Assembly (NCBI GenBank): GCA_002362625.1
Contig: DEUP01000015.1
Coordinates: forward strand, 1 to 17,230
Direction: 5' to 3'
Length of the DNA: 17,230 bases
Origin: Clostridiales bacterium UBA3259
GTDB lineage: Bacteria; Bacillota_A; Clostridia; Oscillospirales; Oscillospiraceae
The position numbers were made by a program, and so were the translations under genes. Positions 1 through 6,625 of this stretch are shown here, one piece after another; the first letter of the stretch is position 1; every line of letters begins with the position of its first letter. Under the pieces are notes generated by a model. The model worked only from the letters and a program-made list of their open reading frames with translations. It was not told where the DNA came from and made no database searches.

Positions 1-4
1 CAAA

Positions 5-53
5 AACTGGACACCCACTTCAATGCTCATTGTATCAAAATTGGTGTCCAGTT
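5..53 (-). terminator. Probable terminator of tRNA-Ser (long imperfect palindrome)
   Basis: A perfect 11-base inverted repeat (AACTGGACACC at 5-15, GGTGTCCAGTT at 43-53) encloses a second small repeat (CAATG 21-25 / CATTG 28-32). Read on the minus strand it lies directly after the tRNA-Ser 3' end, and the stem runs into a short T tract (TTTTT, 6 to 2), as expected for intrinsic termination. The 27-base spacing is long for a terminator, so a leftover of a small inverted-repeat element is an alternative. Confidence 0.6.
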
Positions 54-54
54 A

Positions 55-145
55 TGGCGGAGATGGAGGGATTTGAACCCCCGCACGCCTTGCGGCGCCT
101 AGCGGATTTCGAATCCGCACCCTTCAGCCACTTGGGTACATCTCC
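55..145 (-). tRNA. tRNA-Ser (anticodon CGA)
   Basis: On the minus strand a 7-base acceptor stem GGAGATG (145 to 139) pairs with CATCTCC (65 to 59), followed by discriminator G and an encoded CCA (57-55). The anticodon stem GCGGA/TCCGC closes a 7-base loop TTCGAAA, giving anticodon CGA, which reads the serine codon UCG. The long variable arm (GGCGCC...GGCGTG) is characteristic of serine tRNA, and the T loop is GTTCAAATC. The full length is 91 bases. It has its own promoter and likely terminator, so it is a single-gene unit divergent from the lysozyme gene. Confidence 0.96.
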
Positions 146-156
146 ATAGCGTTACC

Positions 157-185
157 ATTATACCAGCGTTTTTTCGAAAAATCAA
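157..185 (-). promoter_or_regulatory. Promoter of tRNA-Ser
   Basis: On the minus strand, -35 TTGATT (185-180) and a perfect -10 TATAAT (162-157) are separated by 17 bases, with TGG directly before the -10 (extended -10). Transcription would start near 150, a few bases before the tRNA 5' end at 145. The spacer contains the symmetrical A/T run TTTTTCGAAAAA (170-181). Confidence 0.85.
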
Positions 186-236
186 TAGGAGAGCAGTGAT
201 TTGACGCTGGAATTGTATAAGAAAATCTTACGGGTA

Positions 237-265
237 TGGACTTTTTTCGAGGATTATGATAGAAT
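237..265 (+). promoter_or_regulatory. Promoter of the GH25 lysozyme gene
   Basis: -35 TGGACT (237-242) and -10 TAGAAT (260-265) are 17 bases apart, with an extended -10 TGA at 257-259. Transcription would start near 272, which excludes a translation start at 256 and supports the start at 301. The elements and spacing match the promoter ahead of tig (9294-9322). Confidence 0.7.
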
Positions 266-300
266 ATGAAGCAAATCCACGAAATAAAGAGGATTCGTTT

Positions 301-1854
301 ATGAAACGACATGTGTTCCATATGGCTTTGCGCGGCTTTGCTGTCGTGCTGATGCTTGGGTTAATCCTGTGCGCTTTTTCCGGCTGTGGTTCTGCCAGAA
401 TGACTAAGGAGACGGATGAAACCTGCATGGGTATTGATGTTGCCAAATATCAAGGAACCATTGACTGGCAGCAGCTGCCTGAAAACGGTGTTGATTTTGC
501 CATGGTTCGGGTCGGGTACCGTACACTTCGTGACGGCGTCATCGAAGAGGACAGCAATGGACGCTATAATCTTCAGGAGGCTTCCAAAGCCGGGATTCCT
601 GTGGGGGTTTACTTCTTTTCTACCGCTGTTTCTGAGGAGGAAGCCAGGGAGGAGGCGCAGTGGGTCGCAAACGTTATCGCCAAATATCCCATTACATATC
701 CGGTGGTCTATGACTGTGAGGGCTTCCGGGATTCGGAAAGCCGGCAGTATGGTATGACGAAGGAAGAACGGACGGATGTGGCTCTGGCTTTTTTGAAGGC
801 CATGAAGAAGCTGGGCTATGAAGCGATGTTCTACGGCTCCAAAAACGAACTGGAAATGTTCTGGGAAATGGAGCGCATTGAAAAGCAGTATAAGGTTTGG
901 GTCGCCCAATACCCGGCGGAACCCTATCCCGCTACATCCCAGTCCAGCTATGAAGGAAAGCATCAAATGTGGCAGTATACCAAGGAGGGAAGTCTTCCCG
1001 GTATAGAAACGCCCGTGGATCTGAACCTGTGCTATTTTGGCTATGATGGAATCGAACCTGCCAAGGATCCGGAGCCACCGGAGGAGGTTCGGCCTGATCC
1101 TGAGGCATTGATGCGGTTTTCCGCTGTCAGCGAGCAGGTGACGGCCAAGGTGGAGACCAATCTGCGGGATATTCCCAGCCAGGACACAGACAGCGAAGTG
1201 CTGTACACGCTGAAAAACGGAGAGATTGCGGAGCGGATTGCCGTCAGCGAAAGCGGCTGGTCAAAGCTGTCGTTCCAGGGAAACACCTATTACGCGGTGA
1301 GCAGCTATCTGACTACGGATTTAAATGGTTCCGCCCAGTCCGAATTGAACGATCCGGATGGAGATGGAATCGAGACCCGGTTTACGCCCTGCAATCAGGA
1401 GGTAACCGCGAAGAAACTCGTGAATTTGCGAAAGCTGCCCAGTGTGGAGCGTGAGGATGCTGTCGTTATCGCTGAGCTGAAAAATGGAGATGTTGCCACC
1501 TGTATCGGTACCAGTGACAACGGCTGGTCAAAGCTTCAATACAACGGGGAAGTCTGCTATGCGGTGAGCAGCTATTTAATGCCTGTGGAAAACGAAGACA
1601 ATGAGGAAACGAAGCCGGCAGGGGAGATCCAAACCAAGTTTGAGGAATGCAACGATCAGGTAACAGCCAAGCTGGAGGTGAATCTGCGGACAATGCCCAG
1701 TGTGGAGGATCCCAGCTGCGTGGTTGTGGCCTCCATCAAGCATGGGGAAGTTGTAACCAGAACCGGCATCAACCGGGATGTGGGCTGGTCAAGGGTGGAA
1801 TACAACGGACAGACTCTGTACTGCATTACCCAATATCTGACGGAAGCGGAATAA
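301..1854 (+). CDS. GH25 lysozyme-like lipoprotein with three SH3-like repeats
   Basis: Secreted glycoside hydrolase family 25 enzyme (N,O-diacetylmuramidase type) expected to cleave the glycan chain of peptidoglycan. Residues 1-29 form a signal peptide ending in FSGC, a somewhat atypical lipobox because F replaces L/V/I, so lipid anchoring at C29 is probable but not certain. The GH25 domain spans about 42-250: GIDVAKYQG (44-52) carries Asp46, YDCE (137-140) holds the acidic pair Asp138/Glu140 expected for catalysis, and WQYTKEG...VDLN (224-242) is the usual end of the fold. Three SH3-like repeats follow, beginning near 280, 368 and 454, each with VTAK..NLR, GWS and an [AI]xxYL ending. They probably bind the cell wall. 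The start at 301 has AAAGAGGA (286-293) at good spacing, while an in-frame ATG at 256 lies upstream of the likely transcription start. It stands alone, next to divergent tRNA-Ser. Confidence 0.88.
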   Translation: MKRHVFHMALRGFAVVLMLGLILCAFSGCGSARMTKETDETCMGIDVAKYQGTIDWQQLPENGVDFAMVRVGYRTLRDGVIEEDSNGRYNLQEASKAGIPVGVYFFSTAVSEEEAREEAQWVANVIAKYPITYPVVYDCEGFRDSESRQYGMTKEERTDVALAFLKAMKKLGYEAMFYGSKNELEMFWEMERIEKQYKVWVAQYPAEPYPATSQSSYEGKHQMWQYTKEGSLPGIETPVDLNLCYFGYDGIEPAKDPEPPEEVRPDPEALMRFSAVSEQVTAKVETNLRDIPSQDTDSEVLYTLKNGEIAERIAVSESGWSKLSFQGNTYYAVSSYLTTDLNGSAQSELNDPDGDGIETRFTPCNQEVTAKKLVNLRKLPSVEREDAVVIAELKNGDVATCIGTSDNGWSKLQYNGEVCYAVSSYLMPVENEDNEETKPAGEIQTKFEECNDQVTAKLEVNLRTMPSVEDPSCVVVASIKHGEVVTRTGINRDVGWSRVEYNGQTLYCITQYLTEAE

Positions 1855-1887
1855 AGCAGAAAAACGCGGAAAAAAGAAAAATGGCAC

Positions 1888-1916
1888 TTGACAAATTCCC
1901 TTATTCATGCTAATAT
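1888..1916 (+). promoter_or_regulatory. Promoter of tRNA-Leu
   Basis: A perfect -35 TTGACA (1888-1893) is followed after 17 bases by -10 TAATAT (1911-1916), preceded by an extended -10 TGC (1908-1910). Transcription would start near 1923, about 24 bases before the tRNA. No terminator separates the lysozyme gene from this unit, so some readthrough is possible. Confidence 0.75.
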
Positions 1917-1946
1917 AAGCAGGCCGTTGAAAGACGGCGCTTATAT

Positions 1947-2034
1947 GGGCGAGTGGTGGAATTGGTAGACTCGCTAGATTCAGGTTCTAGTGTTCACTGC
2001 GGACGTGCGGGTTCAAGTCCCGCCTCGCCCACCA
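1947..2034 (+). tRNA. tRNA-Leu (anticodon CAG)
   Basis: Acceptor stem GGGCGAG (1947-1953) pairs with CTCGCCC (2024-2030), then discriminator A and encoded CCA (2032-2034). The anticodon stem CTAGA/TCTAG closes loop TTCAGGT, giving anticodon CAG, which reads CUG. The long variable arm (TGTTCACTGCGGACG region) and the T loop GTTCAAGTC fit a class II leucine tRNA of 88 bases. It is a single-gene unit with its own promoter and terminator. Confidence 0.96.
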
Positions 2035-2072
2035 AAAATCGACAAGCACCGCTAGGGGCTTGTCGATTTTTT
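2034..2072 (+). terminator. Intrinsic terminator of tRNA-Leu
   Basis: The arms ATCGACAAGC (2038-2047) and GCTTGTCGAT (2058-2067) form a perfect stem, extended by flanking A/T runs, around a 10-base loop, and end in TTTTTT (2067-2072). The core CGACAAGC/GCTTGTCG recurs in the terminator of tRNA-Thr. Confidence 0.9.
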
Positions 2073-2150
2073 CTCCCTCATTGAGCAGATTCCGGGTATG
2101 GATATGCCGGTTTTTTATACGCTTTTTAGCCGAACACTTGCGGAGGTCCT

Positions 2151-3554
2151 ATGAAAAGAAAATGGATCACATCCCTCCCTTGGGAGGCTGCGCCTACCAT
2201 ATTCTCTCTGGCATGGCCGACCATGCTGGAACAGCTGATGCAAACGGCGGTGCAGTATATCGATACAGCTATGGTTGGCTCCCTGGGAACCCAGGCCACA
2301 GCGGCGGTTGGAGCTACCAGCACGGTCAACTGGCTGGTGGGCAGCACCATTTCCGCGGTGGGTGTGGGCTTTCTCTCCTATGTGTCCCGGGCCTGTGGGT
2401 CAGGGGACTATAAGCGGGCAAGGAACGCGTCATCTCAGGTGGTTCTGGCGATGCTGGTGTTGGGAAGCTTTTTCACTGCCATTACCCTGGGCCTCAGTGG
2501 GAGAATCCCGGGGTGGATGCAGGTAGATCCGTCTATCCGGGAACTGTCTGCCCAATATTTCTTTATTATCTATACGCCCATGCTGGCCCGGACGGCAATC
2601 ATCCTCTTCGGCACGCTTCTGCGTTCGGCCGGGGATACAAAAACTCCTATGCGGGTTGGATTGCTTGTTAACGCGGTCAATGTGGTGGGAAATTTCCTGC
2701 TGATCTATCCTGCCCGGGATATGTGGGGGCTGCGAATCTGGGGTGCCGGAATGGGCGTTCTTGGCGCGGCTGCGGCCAGCGCCGTATCCTTTGCGGTGGG
2801 TGGAATCTGCATCACCGTCGTGCTGTGGAGGCATGAAACGGTATCTCCCAAAGGACAGTCCATTCGACCGGATTGGAGCGTTTTGCGGCCTTGCCTGCGG
2901 GTAGCTCTGCCCAACGCGCTTCAGAGATTTGGCACATCTCTGGGATATGTGGCCTTTGCCTCTATGATTAACTCTCTGGGGGATGTGGCTACCGCTGCCC
3001 ATACCATCGCCAATACGGTGGAGTCCGCGTTCTATATCCCCGGGTACGGTATGCAGACGGCTGCCGCGACTCTGGCAGGGAACGCTTTGGGAGCAGGGGA
3101 CAATCGCCGGGTTCGGGATTTGGCAAAAATGACCATCTTCATTGAAGTGAGCCTGATGATTCTTTCGGGCGGTCTGCTGTTTCTTTTCGCGCCCAATATG
3201 ATGTCCCTGTTTTCAAAGGATCCTCAGGTCATTGCCCTGGGCGCGACAGTGCTGCGGATGGTTGCGGTATCGGAACCCTTCTATGGGGTATCCATTATCA
3301 TCGAGGGTATGATGCAGGGAATGGGCAACACCTTGCTGCCCTTCCTGTTCGGCATCAGCGGCATGTGGGGGATCCGCATTGTGGGATCGTTTATTTGCAC
3401 CCAAATTCTGGGGCTGGGTCTGGTTTCCGCCTGGGCCTGTATGATTGCCCATAACCTGACGGTTTTTGCGCTGTTCCTGCTGTGCTATCTGACGGGAAAA
3501 TGGAATCCTATGGATCCGAGAAATAAAATTAAGAAAAAAGGCGGATTTTTCTAA
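2151..3554 (+). CDS. MATE-family multidrug/cation antiporter
   Basis: Integral membrane exporter of the MATE family (MatE domain pair, NorM/DinF relatives), which expel drugs, metabolites or other organic compounds using a Na+ or H+ gradient. The 467-residue length is typical. The protein is strongly hydrophobic, with roughly twelve membrane segments in two similar halves. The start of the first half (PTMLEQLM followed by YIDTAMVGSLG, about residues 24-47) and the mid-helix LLRSAGDTKTPM are typical of the family. The C-terminal tail is short and basic. The start has GGAGG at 2142-2146, slightly close to the ATG. I see no convincing promoter between the tRNA-Leu terminator and this gene; TATACG near 2116 is weak. 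The substrate cannot be told from sequence. In many Firmicutes trmD and rimM sit near rplS, but here this exporter occupies the upstream position. Confidence 0.9.
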   Translation: MKRKWITSLPWEAAPTIFSLAWPTMLEQLMQTAVQYIDTAMVGSLGTQATAAVGATSTVNWLVGSTISAVGVGFLSYVSRACGSGDYKRARNASSQVVLAMLVLGSFFTAITLGLSGRIPGWMQVDPSIRELSAQYFFIIYTPMLARTAIILFGTLLRSAGDTKTPMRVGLLVNAVNVVGNFLLIYPARDMWGLRIWGAGMGVLGAAAASAVSFAVGGICITVVLWRHETVSPKGQSIRPDWSVLRPCLRVALPNALQRFGTSLGYVAFASMINSLGDVATAAHTIANTVESAFYIPGYGMQTAAATLAGNALGAGDNRRVRDLAKMTIFIEVSLMILSGGLLFLFAPNMMSLFSKDPQVIALGATVLRMVAVSEPFYGVSIIIEGMMQGMGNTLLPFLFGISGMWGIRIVGSFICTQILGLGLVSAWACMIAHNLTVFALFLLCYLTGKWNPMDPRNKIKKKGGFF

Positions 3555-3562
3555 AAAAAGTC

Positions 3563-3591
3563 TTGATTTTCCAAGAACCATGTGCTAAAAT
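3563..3591 (+). promoter_or_regulatory. Promoter of rplS
   Basis: -35 TTGATT (3563-3568) and -10 TAAAAT (3586-3591) lie 17 bases apart, with extended -10 TGC at 3583-3585. Transcription would start near 3598, leaving a leader of about 70 bases. Confidence 0.8.
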
Positions 3592-3597
3592 AAATCG

Positions 3598-3668
3598 GTC
3601 TGAAATCAAGGTGAGTCCTCTGCGGCTGAAGCGCGCATGAACGCCTAATATTTAAGGAGGACAAGAAA
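3598..3668 (+). promoter_or_regulatory. Putative autoregulatory L19 leader
   Basis: Within the rplS leader, GTCCTC (3615-3620) is exactly complementary to GAGGAC (3657-3662), which contains most of the Shine-Dalgarno sequence AAGGAGG (3654-3660). The intervening segment is GC-rich and can form further short helices (for example GCG/CGC around 3630-3643). Ribosomal-protein leaders, including an L19 leader class in Bacilli, are known to repress translation when the protein is in excess. That this is the same kind of element is an inference from position and pairing. Confidence 0.5.
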
Positions 3669-4010
3669 ATGGATTTGGTAAAGGCTCTGAACAGCCAGTA
3701 CATGAAGGAAGAGCTGCCCGAAGCACGGGTTGGCGACACCGTTCGTGTGCATGTGCGCATCAAGGAAGGCGCTCGTGAGCGTATTCAGGTGTTCGAAGGC
3801 ACCATCATCGCCCGGAAGCATGGCGGCATCGGCGAGACCATCACCGTTCGCCGGGTCTCCTACGGCGTTGGCTGCGAGAAGGTCTTCCCCCTGCATTCTC
3901 CCAACGTTGCCATGATCGAGACTGTCCGTAAGGGCAAGGTTCGTCGGGCGAAGCTGTACTACCTGCGCGACCGCTACGGCAAGGCCGCTAAGGTCAAGGA
4001 GAAGGTTTAA
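3669..4010 (+). CDS. rplS: 50S ribosomal protein L19
   Basis: Structural protein of the large ribosomal subunit, located at the 30S-50S interface. The 113-residue length is normal. Diagnostic stretches include the [14 protein letters not shown] opening, [12 protein letters not shown] (39-50), the [22 protein letters not shown] core (58-78), and the C-terminal signature [15 protein letters not shown] (93-107). AAGGAGG (3654-3660) precedes the ATG by 8 bases. It is a monocistronic unit here, with its own promoter, structured leader and strong terminator, which differs from the rpsP-rimM-trmD-rplS operon of many bacteria. The next genes (lepB, rbgA, rnhB) are its usual Firmicute neighbours. Confidence 0.98.
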   Translation: MDLVKALNSQYMKEELPEARVGDTVRVHVRIKEGARERIQVFEGTIIARKHGGIGETITVRRVSYGVGCEKVFPLHSPNVAMIETVRKGKVRRAKLYYLRDRYGKAAKVKEKV

Positions 4011-4023
4011 TCCTGTATTCCAT

Positions 4024-4053
4024 AAAAAGAGAGGGCGCGGCCCTCTCTTTTTA
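4024..4053 (+). terminator. Intrinsic terminator of rplS
   Basis: AAAAAGAGAGGG (4024-4035) pairs perfectly with CCCTCTCTTTTT (4041-4052) around a short GC loop, ending in a T run. The A run on the left arm means it could also work on the minus strand, but no minus-strand gene ends here. Confidence 0.95.
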
Positions 4054-4087
4054 TTATAGCAGGAAAAAGCGTTCTTCACATTTTGTT

Positions 4088-4117
4088 ATAGAAAAGCGGA
4101 GCTTTCTATGGTATACT
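4088..4117 (+). promoter_or_regulatory. Promoter of the lepB operon with overlapping inverted repeat
   Basis: -10 TATACT (4112-4117) has an extended TGG (4109-4111). No good -35 sits at normal spacing (TAGAAA at 4089-4094; TTGTTA at 4083-4088 is too far), which fits an extended -10 promoter. The region from -35 to the spacer is an imperfect inverted repeat, ATAGAAAAGC (4088-4097) and GCTTTCTAT (4101-4109), that could serve as an operator. The leader of about 65 bases shows nothing else clear. Confidence 0.5.
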
Positions 4118-4187
4118 AAAGAAGGATATTCTATATTTGGGCATATCAGCCAGATGAAAAGACTGCTGCTGTGAGGAGGAAGCGCAT

Positions 4188-4793
4188 ATGGCTTCGAAAG
4201 AAAAGAAAAAAAGGGAACCGGAGGAAAAGCTGGACTGGAAGAAAAGTCTTGTTTTGTACCTCCACGACCTGATCTATTACATGGTCGCCATTTTGCTGGT
4301 GTTTATGCTGCTGTTCCGGGTGATCGTGGTGTCTGGGGATTCCATGTATTCTACCCTTTGGGACGGCGACTATTTGCTGCTGCTGAGCAACCTCTTCTAC
4401 CATGAGCCGAAGCAGGGAGACATTGTGGTCATCAGCAAGAAGACCTTTGAGGAGGGAGCTCCCATTGTAAAACGGGTCATTGCCACCGAAGGACAGACCG
4501 TGGATATCGATTTTAACAACGGAGTTGTATATGTAGACGATGTGCCTCTGACGGAACCTTATGTCAACAGTCCCACTCAGGACGCTTCGGGCACAAGTTT
4601 TCCCCTGACTGTGGAGGATAACTGCATTTTTGTGTTGGGAGACAACCGGGGCGTATCGAAAGACAGCCGGAGCTGGGAAATCGGACAGATCGACAAGCGG
4701 GAGGTCCTGGGAAAGGCCCTGTACCGGTTTCTGCCAGGAACAAACCATGATTTGAATACAAGGGATTATAAACGAATCGGAGCGGTGCAATGA
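4188..4793 (+). CDS. lepB: Signal peptidase I
   Basis: Membrane-bound Ser/Lys protease (S26A) that removes signal peptides from exported proteins on the outer face of the membrane. The 201-residue form with a highly charged N-terminus and a single membrane segment (about 24-48) is the usual Gram-positive type. The catalytic Ser52 sits in SGDSM (49-53), the general base Lys95 in IVKRVIA (93-99), and the box E motifs GDNR (151-154) and SKDSR (157-161) are intact. GAGGAGGA (4173-4180) precedes the ATG by 7 bases. It is the first gene of the operon ending at 9273, and its TGA overlaps the rbgA start by ATGA. Genomes of this group often carry more than one lepB paralogue. Confidence 0.95.
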   Translation: MASKEKKKREPEEKLDWKKSLVLYLHDLIYYMVAILLVFMLLFRVIVVSGDSMYSTLWDGDYLLLLSNLFYHEPKQGDIVVISKKTFEEGAPIVKRVIATEGQTVDIDFNNGVVYVDDVPLTEPYVNSPTQDASGTSFPLTVEDNCIFVLGDNRGVSKDSRSWEIGQIDKREVLGKALYRFLPGTNHDLNTRDYKRIGAVQ

Positions 4794-5662
4794 GTGAGCA
4801 GAAGAGAATGAATATTCAATGGTATCCCGGTCACATGACCAAGACCCGCCGTCAGATCGAGGCGGATCTGAAGCAGGTGGATGCTGTTTGTGAAATTGTG
4901 GACGCCCGGATCCCGATATCCAGCCGAAACCCGGATATTGACAGCATCTGCGGCGCAAAGCCCAGGATCCTTGTGCTGAACCGGATGGATCTGGCGGATC
5001 CTGCCGCGACGAAAAAATGGAGCGCTTCCTTTCAAAAGAAGGGGATGGCGGTCATTGCCACGGATTGCAAAACCCGAAAGGGTATCCCGGACTTTACCCC
5101 GGCCGCCCGGGCTGCCTGCGCGGAGAAGCTGGAACGGGACGCGAAGCGTGGTATGACCCGTCCTCTCCGGGTTATGGTGGTGGGCATCCCCAATGTGGGA
5201 AAATCAACCTTAATTAATCAGATCTCAGGCAGGAAGGGCGCAAAGGCGGAGAACCGTCCCGGCGTCACCCGGGGAAAGCAATGGGTGAGTGTGGACAGCG
5301 GCTTACAGCTGCTGGATACACCCGGTATTCTGTGGCCCAAATTTGAAGACCCTGAGGTGGGTATGATGCTTGCCTATACCGGCGCGGTGAAGGAAGATGT
5401 TTTAGACGTGGAGGAGCTAAGCTGCCATTTGATTGAGCTGCTCCACAGATACTATCCTCAGGTCTTGCGGGATCGCTACAAGGTGGAAGCCCTGGCGGGT
5501 ACGCCTGGCTGGGAGCTGATGGAACTGGCGGGCAGGAAGCGGGGCTATCTGGTGTCCGGCGGGGAAGTGAATACAGAGCGTATGGCGAAAGTGCTGCTGG
5601 ATGAATTCCGCAGCGGGAAATTGGGTAGATTTACCTTAGAAATGCCGGAGGATGGGGTATGA
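4790..5662 (+). CDS. rbgA: Ribosome biogenesis GTPase RbgA (YlqF)
   Basis: Circularly permuted GTPase that acts in late assembly of the 50S subunit. The G motifs appear in permuted order: G4 NRMD (64-67), then G1 GIPNVGKS (132-139), G2 Thr160 in PGVTRG, and G3 DTPG (176-179). The start region [13 protein letters not shown] (9-21) is a hallmark of the family and the length of 290 is normal. G4 has Arg in place of the usual Lys (NKxD), a mild variation. The start at 4790 overlaps the lepB stop and has GGAG at 4779-4782; an in-frame ATG at 4808 ([10 protein letters not shown]) would match the Bacillus protein start and cannot be excluded. The C-terminal RNA-binding helical domain (about 200-290) is present. 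Confidence 0.96.
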   Translation: MSEQKRMNIQWYPGHMTKTRRQIEADLKQVDAVCEIVDARIPISSRNPDIDSICGAKPRILVLNRMDLADPAATKKWSASFQKKGMAVIATDCKTRKGIPDFTPAARAACAEKLERDAKRGMTRPLRVMVVGIPNVGKSTLINQISGRKGAKAENRPGVTRGKQWVSVDSGLQLLDTPGILWPKFEDPEVGMMLAYTGAVKEDVLDVEELSCHLIELLHRYYPQVLRDRYKVEALAGTPGWELMELAGRKRGYLVSGGEVNTERMAKVLLDEFRSGKLGRFTLEMPEDGV

Positions 5663-6273
5663 GCGATATTGCCATGTGGGAAATTGAGGATGGCTGCTAT
5701 GACAGCGGCGTGAAAATCATCTGCGGCGTGGACGAAGCGGGACGCGGCCCACTGGCCGGACCGGTTTGCGCCGCAGCCGTGATTCTGCCGCCCCACCTTC
5801 AGATTCCCGGACTGACGGACAGCAAGAAACTGACGGATAAGAAGCGCCGGGAGTTGTTTCCCATAATCCAGGCCCAGGCTGTTGCTTATGGCATCGGTTT
5901 CGCGTCGGAGCGGGAAATCGACGAAATCAATATTTTACAGGCTACCTTTCTCGCCATGGAGCGGGCGCTGGGCGGCCTGAAGGTGAGGCCGGAGTTGGCC
6001 CTCATTGACGGCAACCGGGAGAAAAACTTCGGAATCCCGGTGAAGACAGTGGTAAAAGGGGACAGCCTCAGCGCGAACATTGCCGCCGCTTCCATTCTCG
6101 CCAAGGTCAGCCGGGACGACCTAATGCTGAAAATGGATGAGGAATACCCAGGCTACGGCTTTGCCGTTCACAAGGGGTATGGGACAAAAGCCCATTACGA
6201 GGCCCTGACAGAGAAAGGGCCGTGCCCAATCCACCGGAGAACCTTCCTGAAGAAATTTTATGGGGAGAAATAA
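5659..6273 (+). CDS. rnhB: Ribonuclease HII
   Basis: Endonuclease that cuts the RNA strand of RNA-DNA hybrids, including single ribonucleotides embedded in DNA, starting ribonucleotide excision repair. The DEDD active site is complete: Asp25 and Glu26 in [14 protein letters not shown], Asp117 in LIDGN, and Asp135 in KGD, followed by [13 protein letters not shown] (141-153). The spacing between these residues (92 and 18) is the same as in the E. coli enzyme. The length of 204 is normal. A good GGAGGA (5647-5652) lies inside the end of rbgA, and the genes overlap by ATGA. Confidence 0.97.
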   Translation: MSDIAMWEIEDGCYDSGVKIICGVDEAGRGPLAGPVCAAAVILPPHLQIPGLTDSKKLTDKKRRELFPIIQAQAVAYGIGFASEREIDEINILQATFLAMERALGGLKVRPELALIDGNREKNFGIPVKTVVKGDSLSANIAAASILAKVSRDDLMLKMDEEYPGYGFAVHKGYGTKAHYEALTEKGPCPIHRRTFLKKFYGEK

Positions 6274-6625
6274 TCTTGCCGGTGCCTGGGGAGAGGCTCT
6301 GGCGGCGGAATATCTTTGTAAAAAAGGGTATCGGATCCGGGAGAACGGTTACCGATGCCGGTTTGGGGAGCTTGACCTGATCGCCGAGGACGAGAGGTTT
6401 CTTGTTTTCGTGGAGGTAAAGCTTCGAAAATCCCCGGATTTTGCTCAGGCAAGAGAATTTGTGGATCAGAAGAAGCAGGAGAGGCTGCGGATCACTGCCT
6501 CTGTTTATCTTGCTGAGCACCAAACCCAATTGCAGCCCCGGTTTGACGTAATCGAAATCTATGCCCCGGAGGGAACTTCGACCCGCCGACCTGAGATCAA
6601 CCATATAGAGGATGCGTTTCGATGA
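6260..6625 (+). CDS. yraN: UPF0102 protein YraN (predicted nuclease-fold protein)
   Basis: Small conserved bacterial protein with a PD-(D/E)XK-like nuclease fold and no firmly established role. The pattern of the putative active site is present: Glu12 (WGE), then GELDLIAED (36-44) with Asp39, then FVEVK (50-54) with Glu52 and Lys54. The 121-residue length is typical. It overlaps the end of rnhB by 14 bases, the usual neighbour of this family in Firmicutes, and its own stop overlaps the next start by ATGA. The ribosome binding site is weak, so translation probably depends on coupling to rnhB. Confidence 0.92.
   Translation: MGRNNLAGAWGEALAAEYLCKKGYRIRENGYRCRFGELDLIAEDERFLVFVEVKLRKSPDFAQAREFVDQKKQERLRITASVYLAEHQTQLQPRFDVIEIYAPEGTSTRRPEINHIEDAFR

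Noticed and set aside
256..300. Longer lysozyme start at 256
   Set aside because: It lies upstream of the probable transcription start near 272, its ribosome site is too close, and the signal peptide begins properly at 301.
1879..1889. AAATGGCACTT shared by the tRNA-Leu and tig upstream regions (also at 9299-9309)
   Set aside because: The two copies sit at different positions relative to the promoters, and 11 bases in AT-rich spacers can match by chance.
3532..3552. AGAAAAA/TTTTTCT pairing at the end of the MATE gene as a terminator
   Set aside because: The stem is only A/T pairs plus one G-C and too weak to call.
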